This document shows, in pieces, positions 54,467-63,043 of a stretch of 64,000 nt of DNA. The stretch spans positions 62,001-126,000 of the forward strand of contig JAGUYK010000040.1 of the NCBI GenBank assembly GCA_020061355.1, read 5' to 3'. The position numbers and the translations under genes were made by a program. The notes beneath the pieces are model-generated. The model saw only the letters and a list, made by a program, of their open reading frames with translations, ran no database searches and was not told the origin of the DNA. Every line of letters starts with the position of its first letter. The stretch's first letter is position 1. This DNA comes from Ignavibacteriales bacterium. GTDB lineage: Bacteria > Bacteroidota > Ignavibacteria > Ignavibacteriales > Melioribacteraceae.

Positions 54467-55375
54467 ATGAATAAAAAAATAGTCATAACCGGCGCAACAG
54501 GTTTAATAGGCAGACGATTAGCTGATCGGCTTATTAAGGAAAAAAATGAAGTTACAATTGTAAGCCGTTCAATTGAAAAAGCGAGATCGATCATTCCTTC
54601 TGCTTATGAATATGTTAAATGGGATTACAAAAAGGATCCGGCCGATTTTGTTGACGGCAAGGATATTATAATTCATCTTATGGGCGAAAATATTATGGCT
54701 AAGAGATGGACTGAGACACATAAGAAAAATGTATTCGAAAGCAGAATAAAACCTACACAAGTAATAATCAGTGGTATTGAATCGGCGAAATCCAAACCCT
54801 CTCTATTCATTCATTCTTCTGCGATTGGTTTTTACGGTAATACAAATGAGAAAGTAGATGAAGATTCAAAAAGGGGAGAAGGATTTTTAGCAGATGTTGT
54901 TTCAGCATGGGAAGGTGAAGCAACCAGAGTTGAGAAATTTGGAGTGCGCAAGGTGAGTGTCCGGCTTGGAATCGTTTTGGATAAGAAGGACGGGGCGTTA
55001 AAAAAAATGGCACCGCCATTTAAATTATTTATCGGAGGTCCGCTCGGAAGCGGCAAACAGTGGTTCCCGTGGGTTCACATTGATGATGTAGTCGAGATAT
55101 TCAAATTTGCAATTGACAATGCAGAACTTAAAGGTGAAGTTAATGCTGTTGCTCCTGAATCAATCAATATGAAAAACTTTGCTGAAACATTAGGTAAAGT
55201 AATGAGAAGACCTTCCTTATTCAGAGTACCGGAATTTGTATTGAAGATAATTTTAGGTGAATCGGCAGATGCTCTAATCTATGGTGCGAAAGTGCTTCCC
55301 AAAAGATTAATTGGATATGGTTACGAGTTCAGGTATAAAAATATTGAAGCGGCTCTAAAGAGTTTATTCAAATAA
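54467..55375 (+). CDS. TIGR01777-family NAD(P)-binding epimerase
   Basis: A 302-residue short-chain dehydrogenase-like protein. The dinucleotide motif is TGATGLIGRRLADRLI (residues 7-22). The catalytic-type Ser/Tyr pattern appears in SSAIGFYG. The TIGR01777 landmarks WPRWTE-like MAKRWTETHKK, GGPLGSGKQWFPWVHIDD and the C-terminal SLFKVPEFVLKIILGE segment are present. Members act in envelope or cell-division-linked processes but have no fixed substrate. It ends one base before the first pilX-like gene on the other strand. Confidence 0.88.
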   Translation: MNKKIVITGATGLIGRRLADRLIKEKNEVTIVSRSIEKARSIIPSAYEYVKWDYKKDPADFVDGKDIIIHLMGENIMAKRWTETHKKNVFESRIKPTQVIISGIESAKSKPSLFIHSSAIGFYGNTNEKVDEDSKRGEGFLADVVSAWEGEATRVEKFGVRKVSVRLGIVLDKKDGALKKMAPPFKLFIGGPLGSGKQWFPWVHIDDVVEIFKFAIDNAELKGEVNAVAPESINMKNFAETLGKVMRRPSLFRVPEFVLKIILGESADALIYGAKVLPKRLIGYGYEFRYKNIEAALKSLFK

Positions 55376-56599
55376 TCATTCGAACCATGAAACAATTTCA
55401 AATGAGCCGGTACCCGGGAAGAACGGGGGACTTGCAATCATAAATCGATCATCGTAACGATACCTTTTTGAAAAACCATTAATTATAGTTGAGACTCCAC
55501 CTGAAGTACTAAATTGTCCTACTGGTCCCCTGGCATTTTGTATAACACCACCATACAATAAAATTGAGCCAGCAACCGGTCGATTTTGATAATTTTCCGC
55601 CTGAAAAGACCCTGATTCTGAATAGATAGAAGCTTGTACTCTTATATTATTATTGTTTGCGGCATTATCGGTAATTATAATATCATCCTTAGCAACAATA
55701 CCTAACATATCCTGGGAGTTCGGATTAACTTGCGGATCGGTATTATAAAAAAGATCATCATCTAAATATACTTTGCCTCTGCTGGAACCATCCGCTCCAA
55801 TAGTATATTTCCCTTTCACTCTTCCCTTAACACGAAGGTTAGCATTTTCAGCAAAGATGGCACCATTTGGTGCAAAGGTTGAAGCGAGAACATAAGTCCA
55901 GGCTGATGTTGTATTATATCTATACCTTAGACTATCGCCTCTGAATTCAAGATAGACCGTTGATTGTCCTGTAAATTTATATCCGCCGGAAGTAGCTGCA
56001 CTACTAAGATTTGTAACACCGTTGGATGGAATATCGATATGTACACCGGTTTGAAAACCTCCTAAGAATTGCGGTTGTGCACTGTTACTGTGTTTTACAA
56101 GACTTCCATCTAATGTAACTTTACCCATAAAAACCGGTCTATCGGCAACGCGTAGTTGTCCGTTTGTATGCAGTGGACCCCAAACTGTATCTGTTGTAGT
56201 CCACCAGATATTTGCAGATTCACTATGCGAAAAGTAAGCGTACTTGGAAAAGGTGCTGGGTCTAAGTACAATTCGGATTGTGGAAGATAAGTTTCCAAAA
56301 GTACCGGTTGAGGTAAGTTGTTTAATGTTTTGATATGCGTCAAGAGTTGTAAGTGTTGCGGTAATTGTTCCGCCGTCAAAATTATAATTAAATGTTTGAT
56401 CTACTAGAGATCCGTTCAAAAAGAGTTGATTTGTTACAAGGTTAACACCGGTAGCAGCCGTATGATGTGCTTTTGCATCGTAATAGTAATTGATAAAATT
56501 ATCTACAGTAGCAGTAGCCATGCTGTTAAAATTTCTTCCAGCAACCATAAAGATAATGCTGAATCCAAGAACTAATAATATTGTTCCTTTACCACCCAT
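55376..56599 (-). CDS. PilX-like large pseudopilin (cassette A)
   Basis: A 407-residue protein, third gene of cassette A. It starts MGGKGTILLVLGFSIIFMVAG, a membrane anchor (residues 5-20), then a helical segment YYYDAKAHHTAATGVNLVTN and a large beta-rich domain with the FQTGVHIDIPSNGV and FAPNGAIFAENANLRVKG segments. It ends FFPGTGSFEIVSWFE, a tail nearly identical to its paralogue. The N-terminus lacks the prepilin GFTLxE signal. I infer a minor-pilin-like role by position (third in a PilV-PilW-PilX order) and anchor style. The family may correspond to an unnamed Bacteroidota domain; I am not certain which. Confidence 0.65.
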   Translation of the reverse strand: MGGKGTILLVLGFSIIFMVAGRNFNSMATATVDNFINYYYDAKAHHTAATGVNLVTNQLFLNGSLVDQTFNYNFDGGTITATLTTLDAYQNIKQLTSTGTFGNLSSTIRIVLRPSTFSKYAYFSHSESANIWWTTTDTVWGPLHTNGQLRVADRPVFMGKVTLDGSLVKHSNSAQPQFLGGFQTGVHIDIPSNGVTNLSSAATSGGYKFTGQSTVYLEFRGDSLRYRYNTTSAWTYVLASTFAPNGAIFAENANLRVKGRVKGKYTIGADGSSRGKVYLDDDLFYNTDPQVNPNSQDMLGIVAKDDIIITDNAANNNNIRVQASIYSESGSFQAENYQNRPVAGSILLYGGVIQNARGPVGQFSTSGGVSTIINGFSKRYRYDDRFMIASPPFFPGTGSFEIVSWFE

Positions 56600-56608
56600 T
56601 GCGTTCTC

Positions 56609-57238
56609 CTACCTAAGAGAAAAATTTCTTGCCGGTAATCTAACCTGACGCCAAATAACTCTTTTGTCTGCTGCATAATCGTTTCCATAAGCTGCGGGAT
56701 TCTCAACAGCCATATCAATCTGAATCGCAGCAATTCCTAATGGTGGAGAAGAAGGCATTGTTATAATCCTGTTTCCACTAGCGTCGAAATAAGTTAGTTT
56801 GAATTGTGTAATACCTAAGTTAGAACCGCGGGCTGGATTTGAGTTTATTACCCGATACAATAATCGATCGAATGGATTTGGTGTAGCGGTTAAAGAATCG
56901 GTTGAACTTAGATAATAGTGTAATGTATCAACAATTCCGTCACCATAAGTATTAGGAGAGGTAACAATATCCGTTAGAAATGATATTCTGTTCGAATCCG
57001 CATAAATAATAGCTAAAGCGGGATTTGGGATTGCCTGCCAATTTAAACAGTAGCCGATTTTTCTAAAATCATATTCTAAAAGCTTAACCACTTCTACAAG
57101 ATTTTGTTGAACTATCTGTTCACCGCTGTAATGGTAATTATTTTGCACAGCAGAATCATTCATTCGTAATAGAATCATTAATAGCAAGCCGCCGATAATT
57201 GTGGATCCCAATATGTCTAGAAGTACACTAAACCCCAT
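56609..57238 (-). CDS. PilW-like pseudopilin (cassette A)
   Basis: A 209-residue protein, second gene of cassette A, start ATG 57238 four bases after the previous stop. It opens MGFSVLLDILGSTIIGGLLLM, a membrane helix beginning at a GF pair as in cleaved pilins, but with only Met-Gly before it and Asp at position 6 after the Phe instead of Glu at 5. Next comes VEVVKLLEYDFRKIGYC, close to the PilW helix segment (LLxxDLRMAGY). The C-terminus VIWRQVRLPARNFSLR is conserved in the paralogue. Its position between PilV- and PilX-like proteins supports the call. Confidence 0.7.
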   Translation of the reverse strand: MGFSVLLDILGSTIIGGLLLMILLRMNDSAVQNNYHYSGEQIVQQNLVEVVKLLEYDFRKIGYCLNWQAIPNPALAIIYADSNRISFLTDIVTSPNTYGDGIVDTLHYYLSSTDSLTATPNPFDRLLYRVINSNPARGSNLGITQFKLTYFDASGNRIITMPSSPPLGIAAIQIDMAVENPAAYGNDYAADKRVIWRQVRLPARNFSLR

Positions 57239-57241
57239 TTC

Positions 57242-57769
57242 TCACCTGAAATACCAATAACTGTAGATTGTTGACATCCTTATTGTATCCACCATCCCCG
57301 GGCTAACTACTTTTACCATCATTCTTTTATGCCAGGTTCTTTGAGTAGACACATTGTTTGGATTAGTTAATGCAACATAATCCACTCTGCAATAAGTGTT
57401 GAAAATTATTTTTCTATCAGTACCTTCAAATGTTAAAGTATCAAGTTTTGGATTGGTTCTAAAACAATTATAATCGTCAAAATCGTTAAAGCTATCGGGA
57501 TAATTCCTGTTTTCTCCGGTTTCTAATCCAATTACATTAATATTCGTTAATACAGTAAGAGAATTAACAGCTGTTGTATCGGTATTATGATCGAATGCCT
57601 TACCGGTAGCTTTTTCAATTATGGAAGTAGCAAGCGATGTCGCTAATATGCCATAACGATTATCAATCATAGTTGAATTGGTTGTTATTAAGCCCCGGTT
57701 AGTTGTAAGTATAACCATGCTTAAAAGAAAGATTGCACCAATCGTTATTAACATTTGTCCGGTATTCAT
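57242..57769 (-). CDS. PilV-like pseudopilin (cassette A)
   Basis: A 175-residue protein, first gene of cassette A. The N-terminus MNTGQMLITIGAIFLLSMVIL is an unprocessed-looking membrane anchor; then ATSLATSIIEKATGKAFD, a helix that fits PilV/type IV minor-pilin amphipathic helices. The FNDFDDYNCF segment resembles the conserved DDFDDYNG loop of pilins. The C-terminal IYSYWYFR tail is shared with the paralogue. A ribosome-binding site TTGGTAATTA precedes the ATG, the same spacing as in cassette B. Confidence 0.68.
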   Translation of the reverse strand: MNTGQMLITIGAIFLLSMVILTTNRGLITTNSTMIDNRYGILATSLATSIIEKATGKAFDHNTDTTAVNSLTVLTNINVIGLETGENRNYPDSFNDFDDYNCFRTNPKLDTLTFEGTDRKIIFNTYCRVDYVALTNPNNVSTQRTWHKRMMVKVVSPGMVDTIRMSTIYSYWYFR

Positions 57770-57938
57770 TTAATTACCAATTAATCCCGATAAAAGATAA
57801 AGAAAATGTCAACTTATAGCTACTCAGTTAGTGTGCTTAAAATCATGTAAGTAAATTGGGCTGGATAAAAGATCAATTGAAATTTCAGAATTTAAATTTA
57901 GAAGTGCTGATGTAGGTTTGTATTTTCTAATGAAATGA

Positions 57939-59315
57939 CTACTCAAACCAGGAAACCACTTCAAAATTCTGAGTATGAGGGAAATATGGAGGGACTGTTA
58001 ATAAAAAACGTGTATCGTATGTGTGAACAAACTTTAATCCCTTGATCGGTGTACTTCCCGAATATGTTGCGGTTTGCCTCATATCTTTTGCAATTAAACC
58101 ACCAAGAATATTCCAGCGACCCAAATACGCTTGATCGATCAGCCCGTCTTCCGGACCAATATTGCCGGTAAGCGAGAACATCGAGGCATGAGTATTTATA
58201 TCTTTCCCGCGTGTTGTTGCATTATCTTTTATTCTGATGTTACTCTCGGCAATTATCCCCAGCATATCATTTGAAGCTGGTATTGTTCGCGGGTCATCTT
58301 TATAAACAATGTTATCTTCGAAAAAGACCTGACCTGCTCCACTAGTATTCATTTTTGTTGCAACTATTGTAAGTTTTCCGTCGAGAGTTCCTTTGGTATA
58401 AATATTTCCTCTTTCAACATAGATAACACCGCTGGGTGCAAATGTAGTTATAGCAACGGTCTTTGGGGAGCTCCACACACCTCCGTTTATGCTCTGACTG
58501 TAAGTAACGCTTGCATCTGAATTAAAATAGAGCCTTACATCAGTTTTATAGTTATTGCCGGTTGTATCTCTAAAAATCTTGCTTGCATGTGATCTTAATC
58601 CTGTAGTATCATATTGAAGTGGTAAGTCGACACCGGTTTCGAAGCCGCTATAAAATTTTGGATCAGCAGGTGTTCCTTGTTTTTTGAGACCATTCTTCGT
58701 TGTGACCTTTCCCCAAAAAACAGGCGTACCATAAGTAGTTAGTTTGGCATTTACATGGAAAGGACCATTAAAAGTATCACCAGTAGCAGGATAGGCATTC
58801 ATAGAAGAATAAAAATTACCAAACTTTGCAAAGTTGCTTGGTCGTAATTGTACAACAATAGTTTTGGTTAAACCTTGATAAGTACCTTCAGAAATTATGG
58901 TTGCAATTTGGTCGTCAAATCCTCCTCCACCGCATGGACCAAGATAATCACCATGAGCTAAATGGGCATCAACAGCACTTGATGCAATAGTAATGGTGTG
59001 TCCACCATCGAAAGATGGTTTATGGCATAAAGTAACTTTTCCTGTTAGACCTATAATATTATTGCTTACAATTACATTTATTACACCACCGGCAAAACTT
59101 AAATTGGAATATCCCGCTTCCCAATATTTATCAATAAAAATCTGGTTTGCTGCCATGTTGGCGCCAGAGATAGCAATGCTATGAGCAACTGCATCAACAT
59201 AATATTTCACTTCATTATCAACAGCTCGTGTTGAAAGTCCGCTAAAATTTTGTCCTACGACAAGGAAAATAAGACTAAAACCTAAGACCAATAATATTGA
59301 AGCTTTTCCGCCCAT
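57939..59315 (-). CDS. PilX-like large pseudopilin with CHKP module (cassette B)
   Basis: A 458-residue paralogue of the PilX-like protein at 55376. It starts MGGKASILLVLGFSLIFLVVG and ends NFEVVSWFE. Shared domains are the helix VKYYVDAVAHSIAISGANMAANQ and the beta segments FETGVDLPLQYD and FAPSGVIYVERG. Residues about 93-130 form a module absent from cassette A, VTLCHKPSFDGG...HLAHGDYLGPCG, with Cys97 and Cys128, similar to a recurring secreted-protein module (CHKP...AHLAHGD..GPC). It lies downstream of the second PilW-like protein by seven bases. Confidence 0.68.
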   Translation of the reverse strand: MGGKASILLVLGFSLIFLVVGQNFSGLSTRAVDNEVKYYVDAVAHSIAISGANMAANQIFIDKYWEAGYSNLSFAGGVINVIVSNNIIGLTGKVTLCHKPSFDGGHTITIASSAVDAHLAHGDYLGPCGGGGFDDQIATIISEGTYQGLTKTIVVQLRPSNFAKFGNFYSSMNAYPATGDTFNGPFHVNAKLTTYGTPVFWGKVTTKNGLKKQGTPADPKFYSGFETGVDLPLQYDTTGLRSHASKIFRDTTGNNYKTDVRLYFNSDASVTYSQSINGGVWSSPKTVAITTFAPSGVIYVERGNIYTKGTLDGKLTIVATKMNTSGAGQVFFEDNIVYKDDPRTIPASNDMLGIIAESNIRIKDNATTRGKDINTHASMFSLTGNIGPEDGLIDQAYLGRWNILGGLIAKDMRQTATYSGSTPIKGLKFVHTYDTRFLLTVPPYFPHTQNFEVVSWFE

Positions 59316-59322
59316 AATTTTT

Positions 59323-59922
59323 TTACCTGTTTCTAAGATTGCGAGCAGCTAATCTAATCTGCCGCCAGAAAACCGTTGAGTACTCATTATCGTAAGCTAC
59401 CGTGCTTTCTATTTTTATATCAATTTGCATTGTATAGATTGCACTTGTGACAGTTATTGGAAAGGGAAGCTGCTGTCCAAGTGCATTGTAATATGTTAAT
59501 TGAAACTTTGTAACGCCAAGATTTGAACCACCGGGGATTTCGTTGTTTATTACTCTATAAAGCAACCGGTCTCTTGGATTTGGAGTGGCCGTTAAAGAAT
59601 CGGGCGAACCAAGAAAATATCTGAGTGTATCAACATTTTCATCAGCATCTACATCGGTCAAAAACTCAATACTAATTGAATCAGCTGTGAGAATTGCTAG
59701 TGAAGGATCCGGAATTTTTTCCCAATCCTTACAAAAACCGATTTTTCTAAAATCATATTCTAATAATTGTACTACTTCGACAAGGCTTTGCTGAACAATA
59801 AGCTCGCCACCGTAATTATACGTGTTCTTTACTGAAGTATCGTTTAATCTAAGGAGAATTAAAAATAACATTCCTCCTACGATTGTTGAACCTAATATGT
59901 CTATTATAGTACTAAAGCCCAT
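59323..59922 (-). CDS. PilW-like pseudopilin (cassette B)
   Basis: A 199-residue paralogue of the gene at 56609. I chose the ATG at 59922 (MGFSTIIDILGS) because a CAGGT ribosome-binding site lies about eight bases upstream and the spacing matches cassette A. A longer start at 59943 would add MVFQVIF. The helix VEVVQLLEYDFRKIGFC is the PilW-like segment. The C-terminus VFWRQIRLAARNLRNR matches cassette A. Its GF start with a two-residue leader and Asp at position 6 is again non-canonical. Confidence 0.72.
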   Translation of the reverse strand: MGFSTIIDILGSTIVGGMLFLILLRLNDTSVKNTYNYGGELIVQQSLVEVVQLLEYDFRKIGFCKDWEKIPDPSLAILTADSISIEFLTDVDADENVDTLRYFLGSPDSLTATPNPRDRLLYRVINNEIPGGSNLGVTKFQLTYYNALGQQLPFPITVTSAIYTMQIDIKIESTVAYDNEYSTVFWRQIRLAARNLRNR

Positions 59923-59927
59923 AAATA

Positions 59928-60431
59928 TTACCTGAAATACCAATAACTAAAAATTGAATAAAGTTTTATTGTATCAGCCATTGAGGGACTTGTAACAGTT
60001 ACTGTAATTCTTTTATGCCAGGTCTTACTTGTTGCTTCCGCACTAGGATTAGAAGGAGAAATGTACCTCACTTGACAGCTTGCATTGAATACTGCCGATT
60101 GAAAGGTTGCATCACCGGCAGTTGAACGCGAATATCCATTAAAATCATCGAAGTCATTGAAATTTGAATACACCTCGCCGGTCTCCGGACCTAAACTTGT
60201 TATGGCTGTCAAACTTTCTATTGAACTAATCGATGTTGTGTCTGTTGCATTATCAAAGGATTTACTATTAGCTTCCTCAATAATTGATGTGGCAAACGAA
60301 ACTGCTAATACTCCAAATTTTGTGTCGAGCATAACTGAACTTGTACTGAAGAAACTATTGTTAACCCTTAATATCACAAGCGACAACAACATCAACGCAG
60401 CAATTGTTATTAACATCTGTCCGGTATTCAT
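59928..60431 (-). CDS. PilV-like pseudopilin (cassette B)
   Basis: A 167-residue paralogue of the gene at 57242, first gene of cassette B. It starts MNTGQMLITIAALMLLSLVIL and carries ATSIIEEANSKSFD, FNDFDDFNGYSRS and the terminal IFSYWYFR, all shared with cassette A. The two genes differ mainly in the middle. Its stop lies five bases before the start of the PilW-like gene. A 236-base upstream region contains the start of transcription for cassette B; no promoter match was found. Confidence 0.7.
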   Translation of the reverse strand: MNTGQMLITIAALMLLSLVILRVNNSFFSTSSVMLDTKFGVLAVSFATSIIEEANSKSFDNATDTTSISSIESLTAITSLGPETGEVYSNFNDFDDFNGYSRSTAGDATFQSAVFNASCQVRYISPSNPSAEATSKTWHKRITVTVTSPSMADTIKLYSIFSYWYFR

Positions 60432-60667
60432 TTATTTACCAGGAAATTCTAGTATAAAAGAAGAAATTTACACCATGTCTATAATCAAATATTATGCTAT
60501 AAATTAGTAGGTATTTTCAAGCAATTACAACTTTTATTTGCTAACCGGGCAGTAGCATGTAACTGTGACATGTAAAAAAGTAAATACCCGTTTTGTAATA
60601 CCAACCGGCATAAATTTTCTCCTAAAGTTATTATATTGTATTTACAGTTTTACCAAATGGCAGGACT

Positions 60668-61255
60668 ATGGACCCGATTAATCTACTAGTTGCAATAATT
60701 CTTTTTATTTCTATTTCGGCGAATTGGGGCGGTGCCCGTAAAGGATTAAAAACCTCAATTACCAGGGTTATTGATAAGCCTGATACTTTTTTACAAAGGA
60801 CTCCTCCAAATATATCTGCGATTTCACTTATTATAATAATTATTGGCATTTTTGGTATCGGAACATTATCAAATCAAAACGAATCATGGGTTCAAATCGT
60901 TAGAATTATTGGATTAGGCATGTTTGCAGTTTTTTCATGGCTGCAGGTTGTTGCATATAAATCGCTCGGTAATTCATATGCACCAGATATTGTTATTCTG
61001 AAAGATCATAAACTTTTTACCGGTGGAGTCTATAAATTCATTCGTCATCCGCAATATATCTCTCAAGTAATAAGTGATCTTGGCGCTGGTTTGGCTTTAA
61101 TGAGTTACCTGGTTGTGCCGATTGTCTTACTTTTAGAAATCCCGCTTTTTATAATGAGAGCATCTCTAGAGGAAAGGATGCTTGAGAAACATTTTCAGAA
61201 TGAATATGTTGAATACAAAAAGAGAAGCGGCTTTATTTTTCCTTTTATCGGTTAA
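60668..61255 (+). CDS. ICMT-like (isoprenylcysteine carboxylmethyltransferase family) membrane protein
   Basis: A 195-residue membrane protein with four or five helices. The conserved C-terminal region GGVYKFIRHPQYISQVISDLG and LEERMLEKHFQNEYVEYKKRSG is the phospholipid- and AdoMet-binding signature of ICMT/PEMT-like methyltransferases. The start ATG at 60668 has a CAGGAC site six bases upstream. Bacterial members methylate diverse lipids or small molecules, so the substrate is open. It lies six bases before the amidase gene on the same strand and may be co-transcribed with it. Confidence 0.85.
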   Translation: MDPINLLVAIILFISISANWGGARKGLKTSITRVIDKPDTFLQRTPPNISAISLIIIIIGIFGIGTLSNQNESWVQIVRIIGLGMFAVFSWLQVVAYKSLGNSYAPDIVILKDHKLFTGGVYKFIRHPQYISQVISDLGAGLALMSYLVVPIVLLLEIPLFIMRASLEERMLEKHFQNEYVEYKKRSGFIFPFIG

Positions 61256-61261
61256 ATTCAC

Positions 61262-62896
61262 ATGAGAAGTATTTTATTGAGAAATATCTTAATTCTGTTT
61301 ATTGCCCTAACTTCCGCAAGTTATGCACAGCGATTATTAAAAATATCAGTTGATAATAATGGTAAGGAATCGACACTATCATATATTTCAAGAAGCGGAT
61401 CCGCTTTCGTTTCGGGAAAAGAAATTGCATCACTTCTAAGTGCAAATACTTTTTATAATCAGGAAGCAGCTAAACTGGAGATAAAATTTCCCGATTACAC
61501 AATTAAATTAACTGCAAAGAACCAGTTCATAATTCTTACTAGACGCTCAGATAATACGACGAGTATTTATCAGTTACCGATTTCAACATTATTAATCGGC
61601 GAGGATGTCTTTTTGCCCATTACTTATTGCGAGAGCTATTTGAGTTTAGCTTACGGTAAAAAAATCAATTTTAATAATTCTTCTAAAAATCTTACAATTT
61701 TGAGCGAACCGTTTTCACAGGAACAATTCTATGTTAAAGTTGCGCAGCAAATAGAAGCAGAAACGGTTAAAAGCCCTGAGGCTGATAAGAAACCTGCTGA
61801 TAAATCGGTAATATCAAAGTATGATCTCTATGAGCTTAGTATTGAAGATAAATCGAACGGAACATTAATACGATTGAAAACTTCCCGCAAACTTCCGATT
61901 CCACGGCATTCAATAAACAACAAAACATTATATGTTTTCTTTCCTAATGTTTCAGTTTCTCCGGAAATACTGAACGATGTTAAAGGAGCCGGATTGGTTA
62001 AAAGTGTAAAGCGTGTTTCAGTATCACAGAAAAATTACCAGCTGGAATTTTTACTTGATGAGGGCTTTTCGACTTCGGAAGCATTTATGGATATTGAAAG
62101 CAACGACATTATGATTACAATCCATAACAAACTTTTCACTGCCCAGAATCAAACAGGTGTAGAAGTAAAATCTAAATGGCTTTTCGACACAATAGTAATT
62201 GATGCCGGACACGGTGGAAAAGATCCGGGTGCAATCGGCGTTACAGGTGTTAAGGAGAAGGATATCAATCTGAAAATTGCTCTTAAGCTCGGATCACTTC
62301 TCGAAAAAGAATTGCCAGGTGTTAAAGTTATTTATACCCGGAGGACGGATCAGTTCATTGAACTTTACAGGCGGGGTAAAATTGCAAATGAAGCCGGTGG
62401 AAAACTTTTCATTTCGATTCATTGCAATTCGACTGTAAAGAAGAACTCAAACCACCGCGGGTTCGAAGTTTATCTGCTGCGCCCCGGTAAAACCCAGGAT
62501 GCAATTGAAATAGCAGAGTTTGAAAATAGTGTTATTAAATTAGAAGATAATCCCGATCGTTATCAGCAATTAACAGATGAAAATTTTATCCTTGTAAGCA
62601 TGGCGCATTCACAGTATATGCGTTACTCAGAAAGGTTTTCCGATTTATTAAACCAGGAATGGAAAAGAGGTGCTGAGATTCCTTCCCTTGGAGTTAAGCA
62701 AGCCGGATTCTATGTCCTGGTTGGTGCATCCATGCCAAGCGTTTTAATTGAAACGGGCTTTCTATCCAATAGAAGAGATGAAGCTTACCTTAACAGTTTA
62801 AATGGTCAAAACGATATTGCCCGTTCAATTGCTAATTCAGTTAAGAAATACAAGGATTATTATGATAGCGATGTTACAGAGGGAGTAAAAAATTAG
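61262..62896 (+). CDS. N-acetylmuramoyl-L-alanine amidase with AMIN-like domain
   Basis: A 544-residue periplasmic amidase. Layout: signal peptide (1-22), a copper-amine-oxidase-N-like domain (~24-140), a spacer, an AMIN-like domain (~190-300), and an Amidase_3 domain (310-540). The zinc ligands are His317 in DAGHGG, Glu332 in VKEKD and His387 in SIHCN, with the catalytic Glu497 in VLIETGF. It cleaves the MurNAc-L-Ala bond of peptidoglycan, used in cell separation. A compact AMIN domain places it at the division site or outer membrane. It follows the ICMT-like gene. Confidence 0.93.
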   Translation: MRSILLRNILILFIALTSASYAQRLLKISVDNNGKESTLSYISRSGSAFVSGKEIASLLSANTFYNQEAAKLEIKFPDYTIKLTAKNQFIILTRRSDNTTSIYQLPISTLLIGEDVFLPITYCESYLSLAYGKKINFNNSSKNLTILSEPFSQEQFYVKVAQQIEAETVKSPEADKKPADKSVISKYDLYELSIEDKSNGTLIRLKTSRKLPIPRHSINNKTLYVFFPNVSVSPEILNDVKGAGLVKSVKRVSVSQKNYQLEFLLDEGFSTSEAFMDIESNDIMITIHNKLFTAQNQTGVEVKSKWLFDTIVIDAGHGGKDPGAIGVTGVKEKDINLKIALKLGSLLEKELPGVKVIYTRRTDQFIELYRRGKIANEAGGKLFISIHCNSTVKKNSNHRGFEVYLLRPGKTQDAIEIAEFENSVIKLEDNPDRYQQLTDENFILVSMAHSQYMRYSERFSDLLNQEWKRGAEIPSLGVKQAGFYVLVGASMPSVLIETGFLSNRRDEAYLNSLNGQNDIARSIANSVKKYKDYYDSDVTEGVKN

Positions 62897-62980
62897 TATT
62901 TAATTTGTCAAGCATTTGAAAAAATGAAACAGTATCCGGAATTATTAATATTTAATCACCCTGGTAAAAAGTAATCGCAA

Positions 62981-63012
62981 TTTGTTATTCCGAAGTAATC
63001 GGGTTAATTTTG
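62981..63012 (+). promoter_or_regulatory. Promoter of the cytochrome c gene
   Basis: TTTG (62981-62984), a 20-base spacer and TAATTTTG (63005-63012) give a full match to TTTG-N20-TAnnTTTG, 32 bases before the start codon at 63044. An AAGTAATCG direct repeat overlaps the spacer. Confidence 0.6.
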
Positions 63013-63043
63013 TCTCGCAAATTTTAAGGAAAGGTTTTATAAA

